Shown: one piece after another, positions 62,801-64,000 of the stretch
Numbering within the stretch: the first letter of the stretch is position 1
Layout of the letters: each line of letters opens with the position of its first letter
NCBI GenBank assembly: GCA_038496675.1
Contig: CM076669.1
Span: forward strand, 3,829,492 to 3,893,491
Direction of reading: 5' to 3'
Length of the DNA: 64,000 bases
Source: Rachycentron canadum
Taxonomy: Eukaryota > Chordata > Actinopteri > Carangiformes > Rachycentridae
The notes under the pieces: model-generated
The model's input: the letters and a program-made list of their open reading frames with translations, nothing else
Database searches by the model: none
What the model was told of the DNA's origin: nothing
Position numbers and translations under genes: made by a program

Positions 62801-63533
62801 TGTAAATTCAACTCACAGCTCTATTGACTGTGATGCTGCACATTATTGTTATGATTATTATTGTTATTATTGCCGTAATGGATGAGGCAGCATCCACGCT
62901 GTTTTTCCTGGAGGACAGAAAACACTGAGAGCACAGCCTGCCCTCCTCCTCCTCTTCCTCCTCCTCCTCCTCCTCAGCGGGTAATCCTGGCCGGGATGGC
63001 CGGCAAGAGGCTGCTCAGAAGAGGGGATGGAGGCCAGCACACAGCCTCATCTCGTTATGGAGCGTGTTTATAGTCAACATGAAGCGCATTTTAAGCCGAT
63101 CAGCAGCGTAGAGAGGACACAGCTGAGCCAATGCATAGTAGCTGGAGTACGACTTGTAGTAGTGGTGCTTTTATTGTGCGTTAGGAGAAGCCATGGCTGT
63201 TTATTCCTGTATGCATGGCCATTTTCTTGACTTGATCATCGCATTGAAATAGAGGATAAACAATCAAAATACCCCCATAATAGCGATGATAACATAAGAA
63301 CCATTAAAACCCGGATTTTGCCTCAGAAGAAGCAACGCTGCAGCTACTACACGCTTGTGTTTTGAAGTGGCATCGGTATATTAGGGAATAAACAGGGATA
63401 ATAATAAGCATTCAGGAGCGCTCACCTCATCGCACGGCCGCAGGTCTCCGTCGGCGGACACGGATGATGTAAGAGCGGGGATGATGAGTAAAAGGCAGCG
63501 GGGGAACCAGGAGGCCAACGCCTGCTCCCGCAT
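49627..63533 (-). CDS. elapor2: ELAPOR2/KIAA1324L-like endosome-lysosome transmembrane protein, complete
   Basis: A single-pass receptor-like protein of the ELAPOR (EIG121) family. Exons in transcript order: 63426-63533, 59895-60015, 59601-59790, 59357-59504, 58734-58817, 58532-58637, 58262-58411, 58093-58181, 56830-57010, 55823-55951, 55154-55244, 54935-55037, 54149-54286, 53658-53930, 53308-53481, 52437-52626, 52267-52363, 52090-52191, 51844-51970, 51348-51526, 50224-50386, 49627-49698. All 22 are GT-AG and in phase, giving 1004 aa (human about 1029). A signal peptide (SWFPRCLLLIIPALTSSVSA) is followed by cysteine-rich repeats (CxxCPPG/CPAG types) and an MRH-like region (SQCYSDC, PSFTSKGTKY, SLCGHEGK). 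A transmembrane segment (VGVGGGAFVAVLLISLTCYF) precedes a tail with YSRL. The FNVGNSKCD.MNGWEVAGDHI region and the tail ending in ESVQLNSS favour ELAPOR2 over ELAPOR1. Its role in endosomes and BMP signalling is only family knowledge. Confidence 0.93.
54365..54870 (-). repeat. Interspersed repeat copy 2, in elapor2 intron 12
   Basis: The reverse complement matches 17830-18235 block by block. It extends further, to a segment with 'CACCAAGATGGCGACGACCA'. It carries CCATTAGGGGGCGA on the minus strand, again near a CTCF core. Confidence 0.75.
55443..55467. repeat. (TAA)n microsatellite
   Basis: About eight AAT/TAA units in elapor2 intron 10. A comparable tract is at about 42495-42570 in amdhd1 intron 8. 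Confidence 0.9.
56215..56275 (+). repeat. Fragment of AGGGCTGCAACTAA family
   Basis: Contains 'TTTCCAGCTTCTCAAATGTG', an inner block of the family seen at 47573-47760. Short and diverged. Confidence 0.35.
56515..56712 (+). mobile_element. Short MITE-like element with GGGCTGCA ends
   Basis: Starts AGGGCTGCATGATAT and ends ATTGTGCAGCCCC, so the ends are inverted (GGGCTGCA/TGCAGCCC). The interior shares 'GTGATTTGGATATTGCACTT' with 47480-47500. About 200 bp, no coding capacity, in elapor2 intron 9. Confidence 0.6.
57480..57735 (+). repeat. LINE-like 3' end with (TTGA)n tail
   Basis: The block ending 'CAAATAAAGTCTGATTGATTG' with short TTGA/ATTG tandem units resembles the 3' terminus of fish non-LTR retrotransposons. 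No reverse transcriptase frame is present, so it is a severely 5'-truncated copy in elapor2 intron 8. Family not determined. Confidence 0.5.
57835..57985 (+). repeat. Teleost interspersed repeat (CAGTCCAAAGACAT family), internally deleted
   Basis: Contains 'AGAAGGTTCTGGGTTCAGACC', 'CCCACAGTCCAAAGACATCG', 'GGTGACTCTCGTGACTCTAC' and 'GTGTGAATGGTTGTGTGTCTC', the order of a very common percomorph repeat with a tRNA-like head. Several expected segments are missing. Confidence 0.65.
59844..59879. repeat. (CA)n filling elapor2 intron 2
   Basis: About 18 CA units, (UG)n in the transcript, inside the 104-nt intron 59791-59894. It takes up about a third of that intron. Confidence 0.95.
60914..61100 (-). 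pseudogene. Tc1/mariner transposase remnant in elapor2 intron 1
   Basis: Read on the minus strand, one frame gives RPDLSFAENLWVDLKHAV, the Tc1-family catalytic-domain signature (SPDLNPIENLW.DLK type). It continues to VEAMCRKSG before a stop at 60914. A shifted frame just upstream gives KDPKQNSTSTVNYCKKQT, matching the 'DPKH.S...YCKK' stretch that precedes it in the family. A frameshift, stop and loss of both ends show it is dead. No inverted terminal repeats were found. Confidence 0.75.
61234..61457 (+). repeat. 224-bp sequence repeated exactly at the window end (copy 1)
   Basis: Identical, as far as I can compare by eye, to 63777-64000, which follows a single N. It lies in elapor2 intron 1. 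Confidence 0.95.
62372..62676. mobile_element. MITE-like element with perfect 22-bp inverted ends
   Basis: The arm at 62372-62393 (beginning TTGCCAGGTTGTGGAAAA) is the exact reverse complement of 62655-62676. The 305-bp unit has no coding capacity and is AT-rich. Sequence similar to its right side and flank is seen at 1620-1770, which argues for a dispersed family. It is in elapor2 intron 1. Confidence 0.7.
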
Positions 63534-63775
63534 CCTCAGCTCGGGTCACACACAGCCGGCGGTCCGCTGCCTGGAGCCACACACATGAAACGGGCCGAGC
63601 GGCGAGGCTTTCTGCGGCGTCCCTGTCATTGATGTACCTGCCTGTCTCTCACCCTCCGTCCTCCCCCACCTCCCTCTCTTCCACCCACACCAATGCCAAA
63701 CCACCAGTTATAATAATAGCACTTCCGGTCCCGGCTTTCAGATTAAAACCTCCTTTTATTCCCAGCACGGAGGAT
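63534..63775 (-). promoter_or_regulatory. elapor2 5' UTR and promoter region
   Basis: GC- and CpG-rich DNA immediately upstream of the elapor2 ATG, with GGCGG-type motifs and pyrimidine runs (63640-63690). Interrupted at 63776 by a single N. Confidence 0.5.
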
Positions 63776-63776
63776 N
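63776..63776. other. Single ambiguous base (contig join)
   Basis: One N, after which the sequence jumps to an exact copy of 61234 onward. It looks like an artificial join. Confidence 0.85.
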
Positions 63777-64000
63777 GAAATAAAAAGTGACTCGTGGTTT
63801 GTTTGCTGCAGGTTTGAACCTTCATTTACTTCTTTTTACTTCATTTAACCAGCCAAACCTTTGCATTAAGCCTCTTTTGTTATTTGGTATATATGTATGG
63901 TCAGAGTTTATTAGCTTTTCAGTGAGTTTGACCAGTGAATGAAATATGTGGGTGAGTTTTAGTCATTTTCTGAGCGTTATCGGAGCTTTTGTCCTTCAGT
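63777..64000 (+). repeat. 224-bp exact duplicate of 61234-61457 (copy 2)
   Basis: Continues to the end of the window without a visible mismatch to elapor2 intron 1. Most easily explained as overlapping contigs or haplotypes that were not merged. Confidence 0.95.

Noticed and set aside
49627..63533. Assignment of the last gene to elapor1
   Set aside because: The family fits both, but the SCFNVGNSKCD segment, DNDYLIL region and C-terminal ESVQL match ELAPOR2 better as I recall the two human proteins.

Overview
The window is vertebrate nuclear DNA, almost certainly from a teleost fish and probably a percomorph. Its genes are split by GT-AG introns. Intergenic and intronic DNA is full of long (CA)n, (GA)n and (TA)n microsatellites and interspersed repeats of types I know from percomorph genomes, such as the 'TACTTGAGTAAAAGTAC' element, 'GGTTCCCAACC' elements and 'AGGGCTGCA' elements. 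There are no prokaryotic or viral genes and no tRNA, rRNA or CRISPR. The exact species cannot be fixed from the sequence.

Layout. 1-6980: intergenic, with repeats and the probable 3' UTR of ntn4. 6981-30096 (-): ntn4 (netrin-4), ten coding exons, 625 aa, complete. 30097-35170: promoter of ntn4, then a repeat-rich intergenic block with a 21-bp minisatellite and a diverged direct duplication, ending in a CTCF-like/ETS-like promoter. 35171-37394 (+): snrpf (Sm protein F), four coding exons, 86 aa. 37843-42744 (+): amdhd1 (imidazolonepropionase), nine exons, 432 aa, with a 400-N assembly gap in intron 1. 44165-46919 (-): tspan9 (tetraspanin-9), seven coding exons, 239 aa, with a probable non-coding first exon in a CpG-rich promoter near 48.4 kb. 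49627-63533 (-): elapor2 (KIAA1324L-like), 22 coding exons, 1004 aa. 63534-64000: elapor2 promoter, a single N, then a 224-bp sequence identical to part of elapor2 intron 1.

I joined all exons by hand. In all five genes reading phase is preserved across every junction and the joined lengths match the families, so the gene models are firm. The genes do not form one pathway: netrin-4 is a basement-membrane protein, SmF a core spliceosome subunit, imidazolonepropionase a histidine-catabolism enzyme, and Tspan9 and Elapor2 membrane proteins. Their order matters for synteny. ntn4-snrpf-amdhd1 matches human 12q23, but ccdc38 is absent between snrpf and amdhd1, and tspan9-elapor2 follows where hal would be expected.

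I found no new biological system. The most useful observations are the exact terminal duplication behind a single N (probable assembly artefact), microsatellites acting as splice-site polypyrimidine tracts or filling short introns, nested non-autonomous transposons including one copy with CTCF-like cores, and several perfect hairpins.
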